A stretch of 49,270 nt of DNA from Oscillospiraceae bacterium (GCA_017523995.1 JAFWUX010000229.1:1-49270), one strand, 5' to 3'; shown: positions 35,346-44,487, counted from the first letter of the stretch. The notes: generated by a model from the sequence alone, not told the origin. A program made the numbers and translations.

Positions 35346-35919
35346 TCTGCACGGTGTCCGCCTCGGATTCGCGGTCTGCGGCTCCTTCTGCAATGCGGCG
35401 AATGCGCTCCGCACAGCACAGGATTGTGCTGCCTGCGGCGCGGAACTGCTCCCGATTGTCTCGGAGCATTTTGCCGGAATCAAAACGCGGTTCGGTGCGC
35501 CCGAAACCTTCCTCGAGCCGCTTGCCGCGCTCGGGAACGGCAGGCTCATCCAGTCGATCTGTGAGGCGGAACCGATCGGACCGAAAAATCTCACCGACGC
35601 GCTGCTAGTCTGCCCGTGTACCGGCAATCTGCTGGGAAAGCTCGCCGCCGGAATCACCGACAACACCGTGACGATGGCGGTCAAATCGCATCTGCGGGGC
35701 GGCAAGCCGGTGATCCTCTGCATCGCAACAAACGACGGTCTGGCAGCCTCGGCGCGCAATCTCGGGGATCTGCTGAACCGCCGTCATTATTATTTTGTGC
35801 CGTTCGGGCAGGATGATCCGCGGAAGAAGCCGACATCTCTTGTCGCGGATTTTGCGCAGGCGCCTGAGACGGTTGCTGCGGCTTTGCAGGGCACGCAGAT
35901 TCAGCCGGTGCTCATCTGA
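35338..35919 (+). CDS. dpaB: Dipicolinate synthase subunit B
   Basis: 193 residues, full length for DpaB/SpoVFB, a flavoprotein-like subunit that works with DpaA to oxidise dihydrodipicolinate to dipicolinic acid during sporulation. Motifs: LGFAVCGSFC near the N-terminus, then ALLVCPCTGNLLGKLA, DNTVTMAVKSHLR, PVILCIATNDGLA and YYFVPFGQDDP. ATG at 35338 follows AGGAAGGGGG. Its partner gene dpaA is broken immediately upstream, so dipicolinate synthesis from this locus should not work unless dpaA is restored or encoded elsewhere. Confidence 0.93.
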   Translation: MADLHGVRLGFAVCGSFCNAANALRTAQDCAACGAELLPIVSEHFAGIKTRFGAPETFLEPLAALGNGRLIQSICEAEPIGPKNLTDALLVCPCTGNLLGKLAAGITDNTVTMAVKSHLRGGKPVILCIATNDGLAASARNLGDLLNRRHYYFVPFGQDDPRKKPTSLVADFAQAPETVAAALQGTQIQPVLI

Positions 35920-35923
35920 CAGA

Positions 35924-35970
35924 AAAGCCGCGATATGCAAACAGCTTGCATATCGCGGCTTTGTGCTTTT
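35924..35970. terminator. Bidirectional terminator between dpaB and the CE12 esterase
   Basis: 17-bp perfect stem AAAGCCGCGATATGCAA (35924-35940 with 35946-35962), with a T-run at 35966-35972 on the plus strand. Confidence 0.9.
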
Positions 35971-35980
35971 TTATCGGGGA

Positions 35981-38932
35981 TTATTTGACATGCTTTGCAA
36001 GATCAATGCCCATGCCCTTGATGCCGTTGCAGATGATGCCTGCGACAACATTTGCGCCGGTCTCGGTGAAGTGCGTGAAGTCTGTGCCGCCGTTGTAGCC
36101 GCCCATGTAGTAGCCCTTGACGGTGTTATAATCGCGCTTGTTGAAGTCATTGGTCATGGCGGTGCCAAGATCGAAATACGGGATGTTGTACTTCTTTGCG
36201 AGCGCGGAGCATGCGGAGTCGATGTTGCGGTAGCCGACCTTGAACGGCTGCGACTGGTTCTTGATCGAGAGCGTCGGGCTCATGAGGATCGGGGTCGCGC
36301 CCTTTTCAATCGCGCCCTTGATGTAGAAGGTCATGTAGTACTCAAAGGAGCCGTTTGTCGGGTTATTGACATTGCCGCAGACCGGTGCATAGCGCTCCGG
36401 CTGTGTGGAGGCGCCGTCATTGATGCCGAAGTCTACGAGGAGATAGTCGCCCGGCTTGATCTCATTCAGGATGGTTGTGAGTCTGCCGTTGTCATAGAAA
36501 CTCTTGGAGCTTCTGCCCGCGATTGCGCGGTTTACAACGGTGACGCTGTCATCAAAGTAGTTCTGGAGGTAATAGCCCCAGCCCTGCTGCGGCGCGTAGC
36601 TTGCGTTGTAGGACTGTGCCGTGGAATCCGCTGCCACATAGAGCACCGGCTTATCCGATGTCGGACCCTGCTGCTGTGCCGAGGAAGGATCATACGGCTC
36701 TGCGATCGGTTCATCGGTGTAGGTGAGCTTGAGATAGTCGAGGTTCGGGCCGCCCTCTGTGGTGTTGGATTTCAGCGTGATGTAGTTGATGCCAGCTGCG
36801 AGCGGCAGAACAAGTGCGCGCTCCTCCCATGTTGTCCATGCGCCGGTGGAAAGGAAGCTCTGCTTCCAGACCAGCTCCTGTCCGCTGACGGAGATCGTCA
36901 TATCGCGGTCATTTGCGGAGCCGTTTGCGACATTGAAGGTGCAGAGGTAATTGCCCTTGCTGCCGACATTGACTGCAAATGTCACGGCGGACTGGTTGTT
37001 GTTCTCGAGGTTGAGGTACTCCTTATACTTGTAGCCTGCGTTGGTCTGCTCAGGGAAGCCCTGTGTGATTTTCTGCTCTGTTGCGGCATATTTCGGATCG
37101 GCAAACGCGGTTTCCTTGCCGAGCAGATAATCGGTGAGGAGGCGGATATCGTCGGCATCTGCCTTGAGGTCGCCGTTGAGATCCGCTGCCTGATTGAGGT
37201 TGTAGCTTTCGTTCTTTGTCAGGATGACCTGCTTTGCTGCCGAGAGGTCTGCTGCCGTGATCACGCCGTCGCCGTCGAGATCACCCTGCATGCGGGGCAG
37301 GGCGGAGGGCAGCTCAATCGACCACTTCTGATTGTCGGTGCGGTCGTTCTCCCATTCGATTGCGTCGCCCTTTTCATCGTGCGAACCGCCCCAGATGCCG
37401 ACATAGCTCTTGAAATCGGTTGCTGCGGTCGCAATATGATAGTAGTCGCCGTCCTTGATGAGCTTGAAGACCTGCGCGGCGGTGCCGGATTTCTCGTAGA
37501 TCTCCATTGTGGTGCCGTTGTCTTTTTTGCCGCCGGTGACATCCAGCAGATAGCTTTCGCCGCCGTTCAGCATCGAGTAGATGTAGTATTCGCCTTCGTT
37601 AGCGGCGGAGACGAGCTTCCAGAGATTCTTCTCGGAGGGCGTCGAATCGGCGCTCTGGGAGACGTTCGTGCCGTTTGCTGCAACGCCGTCCTCAACGGTG
37701 AGATACATGCCGGATTCGAGGTTGCGGAACATCATCTGTGTGCCGTCGCTGAAGATTTCGCCGGACGGTGCAACAGCAGGGCTTCCTGCGTTGATCGCCT
37801 CTGCCATGAACTGCGCGAGCACCGTTGCGCCCTTGCGGTTCGGGTGCAGGCCGTCATCGAGATACATGGAGTTGACCTCATCGACGCTCTTGGTCAGGCA
37901 GTAGTTCTGCCAGAGGTTGAACAGATCGACCACTTCGATGTTCAGCGCTGCGCCGACTCTGTCGAGCGCGGTGCCGTACCATCTGCCGCCGAGCAGCGGA
38001 TTGCGCTGGCAGTCGCCGTTTCTGCCCTGCTGCTTGACGAGGATCACGCGCATGCCCTTTGCCATTGCGCGCTTTGCCATGTCGGTGATGATCTCCTCAT
38101 ACTGCGATTCGGTTGTGTTGTTCTTGGAGTTGGTATCGTTGATGCCGATCGAAATGACGTAGATATCGCCGGGCTGACCGTTCTTCTCGATGACCGTGAA
38201 CTGACCGGCATCCATGAAGCCTCTTGCATACTGACCGGATGCCGCCATGTTCATGACCTGCCACTGCTTGGTGTCGATGAAATCGGGGAGCATCTGTGCC
38301 CAGCCTGCCTGCGAGGACGAATTCAGCGGATAGTAGTTGCAGACGGTGGAGTCGCCGCAGACCCAGATTGTCGGGTTTGTTTTGGCGGTTGCGGAGATCT
38401 GCTTGATCTCCAGTGCTGCGATGGAGAACGGATAGCCGTCCTTGCCCGCGCACGCGCAGATATTGAGCTGACCGTCTGAGACAGGAACCTGCAGCGTGTG
38501 GTATGCGCCGTTTCCGGTCATGTTGACGATCTGCAGCATCTTCTCGATGCCGATGCTTGTGCGCGTGGTGTTGCCCAGCCAGACCGAGACCTGATAGAGT
38601 CCGTTCGGGACATCGGCGCAGAAGGTGTAATTGCCGGTGGCGGATGCATTCTTGAACTGCACGGCATCGCTCAAAGCTCCTGAGCCGGAGGCTGCGACAT
38701 TCGCAACGCTTGTGCCGGAGGAGAAGCCGTAGCCGCGGCTTGCGTTGTAGCCGTCTGAGGCGGAGACACCTGTATAGCCGCTTGCCGCGCCGTTTCCGCC
38801 GAAGTCAAACTTCCAGTAGGTGTTTGCCGCGGATGCCGTCATGGTGCCGGCAGGCATTGCACTGAGGCAGGTGAGCGCCGCTGCAGCGGAGGTGAACGCT
38901 GCGGTCAGCTTCCGGATTGTTTTTGTTTTCAT
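35981..38932 (-). CDS. CE12-CBM13-dockerin-CBM35-CE12 pectin acetylesterase
   Basis: 983 residues, secreted cellulosomal enzyme. Signal peptide about 1-36. A beta-rich N-terminal module (38-180). First SGNH/CE12 esterase (about 186-385: GDST with Ser195, GIND with Asn265, DGLHP with Asp360/His363). Ricin-like CBM13 (about 395-540). Type I dockerin (550-605: DLDGDGVITAADL, DLNGDLKADADD). CBM35-like module (about 615-740). Second CE12 domain (about 762-980: ADST with Ser770, GIND with Asn838, DFTH with Asp951/His954). CE12 enzymes remove acetyl groups from rhamnogalacturonan or xylan. The same domain order is known from Clostridium thermocellum. Start after AAAGGGGG; well-formed promoter upstream. 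Confidence 0.93.
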   Translation of the reverse strand: MKTKTIRKLTAAFTSAAAALTCLSAMPAGTMTASAANTYWKFDFGGNGAASGYTGVSASDGYNASRGYGFSSGTSVANVAASGSGALSDAVQFKNASATGNYTFCADVPNGLYQVSVWLGNTTRTSIGIEKMLQIVNMTGNGAYHTLQVPVSDGQLNICACAGKDGYPFSIAALEIKQISATAKTNPTIWVCGDSTVCNYYPLNSSSQAGWAQMLPDFIDTKQWQVMNMAASGQYARGFMDAGQFTVIEKNGQPGDIYVISIGINDTNSKNNTTESQYEEIITDMAKRAMAKGMRVILVKQQGRNGDCQRNPLLGGRWYGTALDRVGAALNIEVVDLFNLWQNYCLTKSVDEVNSMYLDDGLHPNRKGATVLAQFMAEAINAGSPAVAPSGEIFSDGTQMMFRNLESGMYLTVEDGVAANGTNVSQSADSTPSEKNLWKLVSAANEGEYYIYSMLNGGESYLLDVTGGKKDNGTTMEIYEKSGTAAQVFKLIKDGDYYHIATAATDFKSYVGIWGGSHDEKGDAIEWENDRTDNQKWSIELPSALPRMQGDLDGDGVITAADLSAAKQVILTKNESYNLNQAADLNGDLKADADDIRLLTDYLLGKETAFADPKYAATEQKITQGFPEQTNAGYKYKEYLNLENNNQSAVTFAVNVGSKGNYLCTFNVANGSANDRDMTISVSGQELVWKQSFLSTGAWTTWEERALVLPLAAGINYITLKSNTTEGGPNLDYLKLTYTDEPIAEPYDPSSAQQQGPTSDKPVLYVAADSTAQSYNASYAPQQGWGYYLQNYFDDSVTVVNRAIAGRSSKSFYDNGRLTTILNEIKPGDYLLVDFGINDGASTQPERYAPVCGNVNNPTNGSFEYYMTFYIKGAIEKGATPILMSPTLSIKNQSQPFKVGYRNIDSACSALAKKYNIPYFDLGTAMTNDFNKRDYNTVKGYYMGGYNGGTDFTHFTETGANVVAGIICNGIKGMGIDLAKHVK

Positions 38933-38995
38933 AATGAAGATTCCCCCTTTGTGTAAACCGGTGTGATACTTAACATATCACATTATCCTGATTGT

Positions 38996-39024
38996 ATCAT
39001 ACCATAATTAAAAGAAAGTGTCAA
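38996..39024 (-). promoter_or_regulatory. Promoter of the CE12 esterase gene
   Basis: Minus strand TTGACA (39019-39024), 17-base spacer, TATGAT (38996-39001). Confidence 0.75.
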
Positions 39025-39188
39025 GTTAAAAGCACAACGCTGCGCGAAAATAACAAGAAAATAATACAATCATACATTTCTTAAAAAATATAGTGATGTT
39101 GATGAGCGTTCATAAAAATATTGCTGAGAATTCACAATTTGTTCATTTGGCATTCAGGTTTAATTTATGTTTATCCGTTATAATATGT

Positions 39189-39288
39189 ACAAGGTTTTAC
39201 GAAACCTTGTTTCAAATCCCCCAATCCCCCTATGTTTTGTTGATTTCACTTCTCCTTGCAGCTATGTGGCAACTGTCACATAGTTTTT
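39189..39288 (+). ncRNA. Candidate C-rich trans-acting small RNA
   Basis: TATAAT (39179-39184; weak -35) would start transcription at about 39190, exactly at a 9-bp hairpin ACAAGGTTT-TACG-AAACCTTGT (39189-39210) with a UNCG-type loop. An unpaired stretch with two C5 runs follows (39218-39230), then ACTTCTCCTT, complementary to ribosome-binding sites. CTATGTG/CACATAG (39262-39268/39277-39283) with TTTTT then ends the RNA. Layout resembles C-rich Gram-positive regulatory RNAs such as RsaE; no family match is claimed. Confidence 0.5.
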
Positions 39289-39356
39289 CTTTTGTCCGCA
39301 GACCGTCCGAACGGGTGTATCCCTTCGGGCGTTTTTTATGCGCAACAGCGGGTTGC

Positions 39357-39385
39357 TTGACCGCTGACGGCTGATATGCTATAAT
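39357..39385 (+). promoter_or_regulatory. Promoter of the XRE/zinc-ribbon regulator
   Basis: TTGACC (39357-39362), 17-base spacer, TATAAT (39380-39385). A GC-rich hairpin with TTTTTT at about 39305-39337 precedes it and probably insulates it. Confidence 0.75.
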
Positions 39386-39408
39386 ACAGACAAGGGAGGG
39401 ATTCTGAT

Positions 39409-40173
39409 ATGGAAACAAAGGAAATACTGCACAATCTTCGCACCGGACACGGTCTTTCGCAGGATGCACTCGCCGAAAAGGTCTTCGTGACGCGGCAGGC
39501 GGTCTCGCGCTGGGAGACCGGCGAAACAGTCCCCGGAACAGAGACGCTGAAGCTGCTCTCGAAGCTGTTTGATGTCTCGATCAACACGCTGCTGGGCGCG
39601 CCGCAGAAGCTCATCTGTCAGTGCTGCGGCATGCCGCTTGAGGATGCACAGATCAGCCGCGAGAAGGACGGCTCGATGAATGAGCACTATTGCAGATGGT
39701 GCTATTCGGAAGGCGTTTTTATGTACAGCAATATGGATGATCTGATCGACGTCTGTGTGAAAAACATGGCAAACGATGAACATCCCGCGGCGGAGGTGCG
39801 TGCCTATCTGCAGCAGATTCTTCCGCAGCTCGATTACTGGAAACGCTATGAGGAGCTCGGCGACAACGGCGAATTTGATGCATTCAAGCAGACTTTGATC
39901 GCCGAGATCAACGCGATGCAGATTGCGGGCATGCCGAAGCTCGAAAAGCTGAATGCGCTGGTCGGCAGCTATGTCAATCTGCCCTACAGACTGCCGAACG
40001 GTGCGGAGGTCAGGTTCCTTGATGACAACGTGACCTATCTCGGCAACCAGCTGCAGAGCGAATTCGGCGGAGACCGCTGCTTCGGCGTGGTTGCTGGCAT
40101 GGATTTTATCCTTGTCTGCACCTATGACAAAAACGGCGAAAATCCGGAGCTTGTCCGCTATCAGAAACGCTGA
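39409..40173 (+). CDS. XRE-family regulator with zinc ribbon and unknown C-terminal domain
   Basis: 254 residues. HTH_3 domain (1-62: GLSQDALAEKVFVTRQAVSRWE). Putative zinc-ribbon domain (about 66-110: CQCCGMPL and CRWCYSEG, two CxxC pairs) followed by a helical region (to about 180). A C-terminal domain (about 185-254) resembles small DUF3788/GyrI-like folds only loosely and is left unassigned. Firmicutes combine these first two domains in one-component regulators that may sense metal or redox state. GGGAGGG before ATG 39409. Hairpin GCCGTCCCAA/TTGGGACGGC after the stop (40208-40235) is the likely terminator. Confidence 0.85.
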   Translation: METKEILHNLRTGHGLSQDALAEKVFVTRQAVSRWETGETVPGTETLKLLSKLFDVSINTLLGAPQKLICQCCGMPLEDAQISREKDGSMNEHYCRWCYSEGVFMYSNMDDLIDVCVKNMANDEHPAAEVRAYLQQILPQLDYWKRYEELGDNGEFDAFKQTLIAEINAMQIAGMPKLEKLNALVGSYVNLPYRLPNGAEVRFLDDNVTYLGNQLQSEFGGDRCFGVVAGMDFILVCTYDKNGENPELVRYQKR

Positions 40174-40204
40174 ACCATATATTGCGCTGGATTCCGCACA
40201 AAAT

Positions 40205-40240
40205 AAAGCCGTCCCAATTGGTTTGTTGGGACGGCTCAGC
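40205..40240 (+). terminator. Probable terminator of the XRE gene
   Basis: 10-bp perfect stem (40208-40217 with 40226-40235) 34 bp after the stop; only a weak T-tract, so efficiency is uncertain. Confidence 0.5.
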
Positions 40241-40281
40241 TTGTAGATATAGTGATCTATAATGGGGACTCCGTCCCCAAA

Positions 40282-40555
40282 CAATGCTAACAACTTAAGC
40301 AGTTGCATCAGCCGGTGAATTGCTTTGCAATTCACTTAGGGGCGCCCTCTATCGCAGGGCGCCCCTCTCCGAAAAACGATCCACCGGATCGTTTTATCGG
40401 ATTCACCCCTGCGGAGCTCCTTGCGCAGTGGCATTTCGCACTCTGCGGAGTGCGACCAAAGGGCGCCGCCCTTTGGAAACCTGCGAGCTTTTGAAAAAGC
40501 TCGACCAAAACTTTTATTTCGGCTTCGCCGTGTGCGCCTTAAGTTGTTAGCATTG
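40282..40555. mobile_element. Complete 274-bp hairpin-chain MITE-like element (copy B)
   Basis: Perfect 18-bp terminal inverted repeats, CAATGCTAACAACTTAAG at the left and its complement at the right, flanked by a 10-bp direct repeat CGTCCCCAAA (40272-40281 and 40556-40565). It contains no transposase. The interior is a chain of at least six hairpins, including GTGAATTGC/GCAATTCAC, GGGGCGCCCT/AGGGCGCCCC, AAAACGATCC/GGATCGTTTT, CGCACTC/GAGTGCG and CCAAAGGG/CCCTTTGG. It sits inside an older GGGG-rich intergenic repeat. Partial copies occur at 1-141 and 49086-49270. Confidence 0.88.
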
Positions 40556-40616
40556 CGTCCCCAAACCCCTGCCGGGGATATTATCCCCAGACCCCATGAT
40601 TATATATGGATATCAG

Positions 40617-40700
40617 AAAGCCGCTCCAATTAACGCTGATTGGAGCGGCTTCATCCTGTTTTATCATAAACATGGGATTCCAAAGGGGCAGTGACCCTTT
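40617..40700 (-). terminator. Hairpin downstream of the GGDEF gene plus GGGATTC module
   Basis: AAAGCCGCTCCAAT pairs with ATTGGAGCGGCTT (40617-40651), probable terminator of the minus-strand gene though T-poor. The short module GGGATTCCAAAGGGGCAGTG at 40673 belongs to the repeat family also seen at 10744. Confidence 0.5.
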
Positions 40701-40708
40701 GTCTGTTG

Positions 40709-42637
40709 TTATGATTCCTTTGCCTTGTGCGCGGCTTTGTCAGCGTACATGCGGTCATCTGCGATGCGGAACAGCTCATCTAAATCGGGCGCCGGAGCTG
40801 CCGCTGCGGCATGGAACCCGATGCTCGCCGCGACCTGATAAGGCTTTGCAGCGCTGCGGTTATACTGCTCCATATATTCCGCGAACTGCCGCCGGAACTG
40901 CTCTGCACGGATATCCGTCAGCGATTTGGGCACAAATCCGCCGACTGCAAACTCATCGCCGCCGAACCGCGCACAGATTTCATGCGCGCCCGTACATGCT
41001 TCGAGTGCCTTTGCAATCGTGCAGATTGCGCTGTCGCCCTCCTGATGTCCGAAGCGATCATTGATCTGCTTCAATCCGTCCAGATCGACCGAGATCACAA
41101 ATGCGCAGAGCTCCTGCTCCGTCTGCATGGCGGCTGCATTCCGGAATTCGCGGTAAAATCCGCGCCGGTTGTAAAGCCCGGTCAGATAATCGTGGACATA
41201 GAGCTTTTCAAGCTCCGAATTCGCATGCTCCAGCGCACGGTTGATCGAACGGATCTGCATCTGCCCGTGGAATGTGCCGAACGAGGCGTTCATCGCGTTC
41301 ATAAAGGCGTGCATTTTCTCGTATTCGTCCACGGTGATTTCCGGCTGGAAGACGCAGTAGCCGAGGGTCAGGTCGATGAAGTGCAGCGCACAGACAATAA
41401 TCGGCTCCTCATGGTTCAGCATCGTATCCAGATGCGGGATCAGCTGCTTGCGCGGGATTGTGCAGGGCTCAGGCTGATACCAGAAGTACCGCTGGAAGAT
41501 CACATCGACATTTTCGCTGTAGGCGGATTCCAGATGGTGATGCGCACCGAATGCCGGTGCGTTGAAGATATCCTCATTGATCGCAAAGACACTGGTCGGA
41601 AAGACGAATTTGTCGCTGAGAATCGCGGGCAGGTTCTGCACCGATTCCATGCGCGCAATTGCGGATTGCACCGAGCACATCATCTCCTGCCGCTGTGCCG
41701 AGAGCCGCAGGCTGTCATACATTTCCTGCGCGGCGTCATTGATGTTGTAATAGGAGACAGGCTTGCATCCGCAGGACTGCGAACGGATCAGCGAGAAGCC
41801 GATCACATTCTTTGCGGGGACAACCTCGCCTTTTATCATGGATTCGATCGCGTGGATAAGCCTGCTGCCCATCGTTTCGTAATCCTGCCGGCAGGTTGTC
41901 AGGTGCGGGATGTGATAGCGCGACTGCAGGATGCAGTCGAAGCCGGTGACGATGCAGTCCTCGGGGACGCGGCAGCCGTGCTTCTGCAGATAGGTGCTGA
42001 CAGCGATTGCCATGCTGTCATTTGCGCAGATGATCGCATCCGGATAGGGACGCTCCTCCTCCTCGAACCACTCGCGCATGACATCCAGTGCGGGTGCATC
42101 CCAGAAGCAGCCGTAGCCGATGAGACTGTCATCATAATACATGCCGCGTTCGGTCAGCGCCTTGCGGAATGCCGCGACGCGCTGGTCGGAATACTGATTA
42201 TTCCGGACACCTGCCATCATCAGCAGGGATTTGGCATGGTGATCATCTATGACATGTGCGCAGAGACGCTCGAATACATCTGTATAGGAAAACGTAAAGC
42301 AGGTGCAGCCGGCGACCTCCTTGTCGATCGTGATGACCGGCACCTTGTGCAGACGGCAGCGCTCAATGATCGTATCGACAATCGGATCATTGAACAGGAA
42401 ATGCGGAAACATGATCATTGCCGAAAGCGAATCATACGGAATCAGCTGGAATACGCTGCGTTCGCCGTCATCATTCGGATTCCCTCTGTCAAAAAGGTCC
42501 GTGCAGCTGTTGAAGATCAGCAGCCGGAATCCGTGCGCAACAGCATAGCGGTTCAGCGCTTTGATAAACGCGAACCGGTCTTCCATTTGTATGGTTGAGA
42601 GACATATGCCGATCAGTTTTTCAGTTGTATCTGCCAT
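40709..42637 (-). CDS. LacI-type sensor coupled to GGDEF diguanylate cyclase
   Basis: 642 residues, cytoplasmic (no membrane segment). The N-terminal part (about 5-290) is a LacI/periplasmic-binding-protein-like ligand domain (LIGICLSTIQM, PDAIICANDSMAIAVS, IVTGFDC) without a DNA-binding helix. A middle region of unknown fold starts at SCGCKP and leads through a helical linker to a GGDEF domain (about 475-642) with intact GGDEF at 559-563 and DYLTGLYNRRGF at its start. It should make cyclic di-GMP in response to a small ligand, perhaps a sugar. GGAGGTG before ATG. It has its own promoter, downstream of an HD-GYP gene. Confidence 0.9.
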   Translation of the reverse strand: MADTTEKLIGICLSTIQMEDRFAFIKALNRYAVAHGFRLLIFNSCTDLFDRGNPNDDGERSVFQLIPYDSLSAMIMFPHFLFNDPIVDTIIERCRLHKVPVITIDKEVAGCTCFTFSYTDVFERLCAHVIDDHHAKSLLMMAGVRNNQYSDQRVAAFRKALTERGMYYDDSLIGYGCFWDAPALDVMREWFEEEERPYPDAIICANDSMAIAVSTYLQKHGCRVPEDCIVTGFDCILQSRYHIPHLTTCRQDYETMGSRLIHAIESMIKGEVVPAKNVIGFSLIRSQSCGCKPVSYYNINDAAQEMYDSLRLSAQRQEMMCSVQSAIARMESVQNLPAILSDKFVFPTSVFAINEDIFNAPAFGAHHHLESAYSENVDVIFQRYFWYQPEPCTIPRKQLIPHLDTMLNHEEPIIVCALHFIDLTLGYCVFQPEITVDEYEKMHAFMNAMNASFGTFHGQMQIRSINRALEHANSELEKLYVHDYLTGLYNRRGFYREFRNAAAMQTEQELCAFVISVDLDGLKQINDRFGHQEGDSAICTIAKALEACTGAHEICARFGGDEFAVGGFVPKSLTDIRAEQFRRQFAEYMEQYNRSAAKPYQVAASIGFHAAAAAPAPDLDELFRIADDRMYADKAAHKAKES

Positions 42638-42670
42638 AACGTTTCACCTCCTGCCGGTACTGTCACTATT

Positions 42671-42699
42671 ATTTTACCATAAATTGTGCTGAAAATCAA
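42671..42699 (-). promoter_or_regulatory. Promoter of the GGDEF gene
   Basis: Minus strand TTGATT (42694-42699), 17-base spacer, TAAAAT (42671-42676). Confidence 0.7.
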
Positions 42700-42744
42700 T
42701 ATATTTTTGTGACGAATTTCTGAAATTTGAGCGGGTGAGGTGTA

Positions 42745-44442
42745 TTACATGCCGCCTTCCTGCTCCATCTCGAGATAGAGCGCGGCAAGCTCCTCCCGGC
42801 AGCAGAGGAATTCTCTGCCGAGCACCGGATCAAAGAGTGTGCCGAGCGACTGTTCCATGATCGCAAACGCCTTGTCATAGGAATAGGCTTCCTTATAGCA
42901 GCGTTTGCTGACGAGCGCGTCAAAGACATCCGCGAGCGCCATGATCCGCGCTTCTACAGGGATATCCTCGCCTGCGCGATGCTCCGGATAGCCGGTGCCG
43001 TCATAGTGCTCATGGTGGAAGTTTGCGATATTGACCGCGATGCGCACGAAGTCCTCATCATCGACCTCGCGCAGAACCTTGCGCAGAATCTTTGCGCCCT
43101 CTGCCGGATGCTTCTGCATCTCGGCGTATTCCGCATCGGTGAACTTATCGGGCTTGCGCAGAATCTGATCATCGACAGCGATTTTGCCGAGATCATGCAT
43201 CGGGGCTGCCTTTGTCACATTGTGCAGAAAGCGCTGCGTGAAGCCATATTGCTCCATGATCTCCGGATTCTCCCGCAGATGCCGCGCAAACACGCGCACG
43301 ACAAGGCTTGTCCGGTTGATGTGTCCGCCGGTACTGTTGTCGCGGCTTTCAACCACGCTTGCAAGTCCCGTGATGATCGAATTCTGCACCTTGCGGATGT
43401 GCTCGGTCTTTTCCTCGACGGCGATCTGCAGGCGGCTGTTGTAGCTGTTGAGCAGCCGGACGTATTTCTGCTGCTCGGTGTCATCCTCAAGCAGCAGCCC
43501 GTAACCGACGAGGGCATCCTTTTTGCGGATCTCGGTCAGCTTGCGCTCAAAAGCCTCCTCGCCCATCTCAAAGTGCGTGGTGTTTGCCGTGAACAGCGTA
43601 TAAAGCTCATCGGGGATGCGCTCATTGCGGCGGAGCTTGCGCAGTGCCGGAAACAGCGCCTTTGCATGCTCGTTCGCATCGAGATAGCCGTACTGATAAT
43701 CGGTGATGATATAGGGGTTGACCATCTGATTGAAGACCCACTCGTGACCGGAATCCGTGACGCCGAAGAAGCCGTCGGTCAGCATGCTGATGACCACGGA
43801 AAGCAGCGAGAGCGAGCAGAAGATCGGCATCAGCTCGAGATCGGGCTTGACCGCCTCCTCCAGCACGAGCGCTGCCGCCACGATAAACTGTGCGCCCGTC
43901 AGCCGGAACAGATTGATGCGCTCTGCGGGGAGCTTGTTCCGGTGCATCTGGATGATCGAATAGACCATGCCGGCGCAGAGAATCGCGAGCAGGGCGATAT
44001 TGCGCGTGAAGTACAGCGGAGACTGCTCCGCGATGTGTGCCGTGAAAATATGGAATGTATCATGCCGGACGAAATAATAATGCCCGATGCAGAGCTCACG
44101 CATTTTCTCGTTCCAGTGGATTACAACCACGGCACATTCAAAGCACGCCCAGCAGTAAAGCGGCAGCTTCGGAATCTTTATGCGCAGATACGCAATCAGG
44201 AATGTGATGAAGAAATAATAGAAGATTGCGTTTCCGAGATACTCAAACCGGACTGCCATCGAAGCTTCTGCTTCGGTCTGTGCGGTCTCCATCAGCAGTG
44301 TGCCGATGTTCATGACAAGGCAGCCGAGACTCGTCAGGAGCAGGCGGATGCTGCTGTCGCTCTGCTGCTTCTGGACAAGCAGTGCGACAATTCCGGCAAG
44401 CGGGATCACAATCGCCAGCACCTCAATCGTCAATATCAACAT
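42745..44442 (-). CDS. 7TM sensor HD-GYP cyclic di-GMP phosphodiesterase
   Basis: 565 residues. About seven N-terminal membrane helices (1-235, 7TM receptor-type sensor), a PAS-like or linker region (about 240-350), then an HD-GYP domain (about 360-545). The HD pair is at 416-417 (MHDLGKIAVDD), HHEHYDGTGYP ends in the GYP signature (484-486), and ADVFDAL is present. It should degrade cyclic di-GMP, opposing the adjacent cyclase. AAAGGAGG upstream of the start. Confidence 0.92.
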   Translation of the reverse strand: MLILTIEVLAIVIPLAGIVALLVQKQQSDSSIRLLLTSLGCLVMNIGTLLMETAQTEAEASMAVRFEYLGNAIFYYFFITFLIAYLRIKIPKLPLYCWACFECAVVVIHWNEKMRELCIGHYYFVRHDTFHIFTAHIAEQSPLYFTRNIALLAILCAGMVYSIIQMHRNKLPAERINLFRLTGAQFIVAAALVLEEAVKPDLELMPIFCSLSLLSVVISMLTDGFFGVTDSGHEWVFNQMVNPYIITDYQYGYLDANEHAKALFPALRKLRRNERIPDELYTLFTANTTHFEMGEEAFERKLTEIRKKDALVGYGLLLEDDTEQQKYVRLLNSYNSRLQIAVEEKTEHIRKVQNSIITGLASVVESRDNSTGGHINRTSLVVRVFARHLRENPEIMEQYGFTQRFLHNVTKAAPMHDLGKIAVDDQILRKPDKFTDAEYAEMQKHPAEGAKILRKVLREVDDEDFVRIAVNIANFHHEHYDGTGYPEHRAGEDIPVEARIMALADVFDALVSKRCYKEAYSYDKAFAIMEQSLGTLFDPVLGREFLCCREELAALYLEMEQEGGM

Positions 44443-44487
44443 ATCTGCGCCTCCTTTCTGATATCACAAAAATCTCTTACATATACT

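Noticed and set aside
35795..38479. 894-codon open frame opposite the CE12 esterase
   Set aside because: Antisense shadow of a GC-rich gene. The minus strand has a signal peptide, recognisable domains and a promoter.
40811..42598. 595-codon open frame opposite the GGDEF gene
   Set aside because: Shadow frame; the GGDEF protein on the minus strand has intact motifs and a good start.
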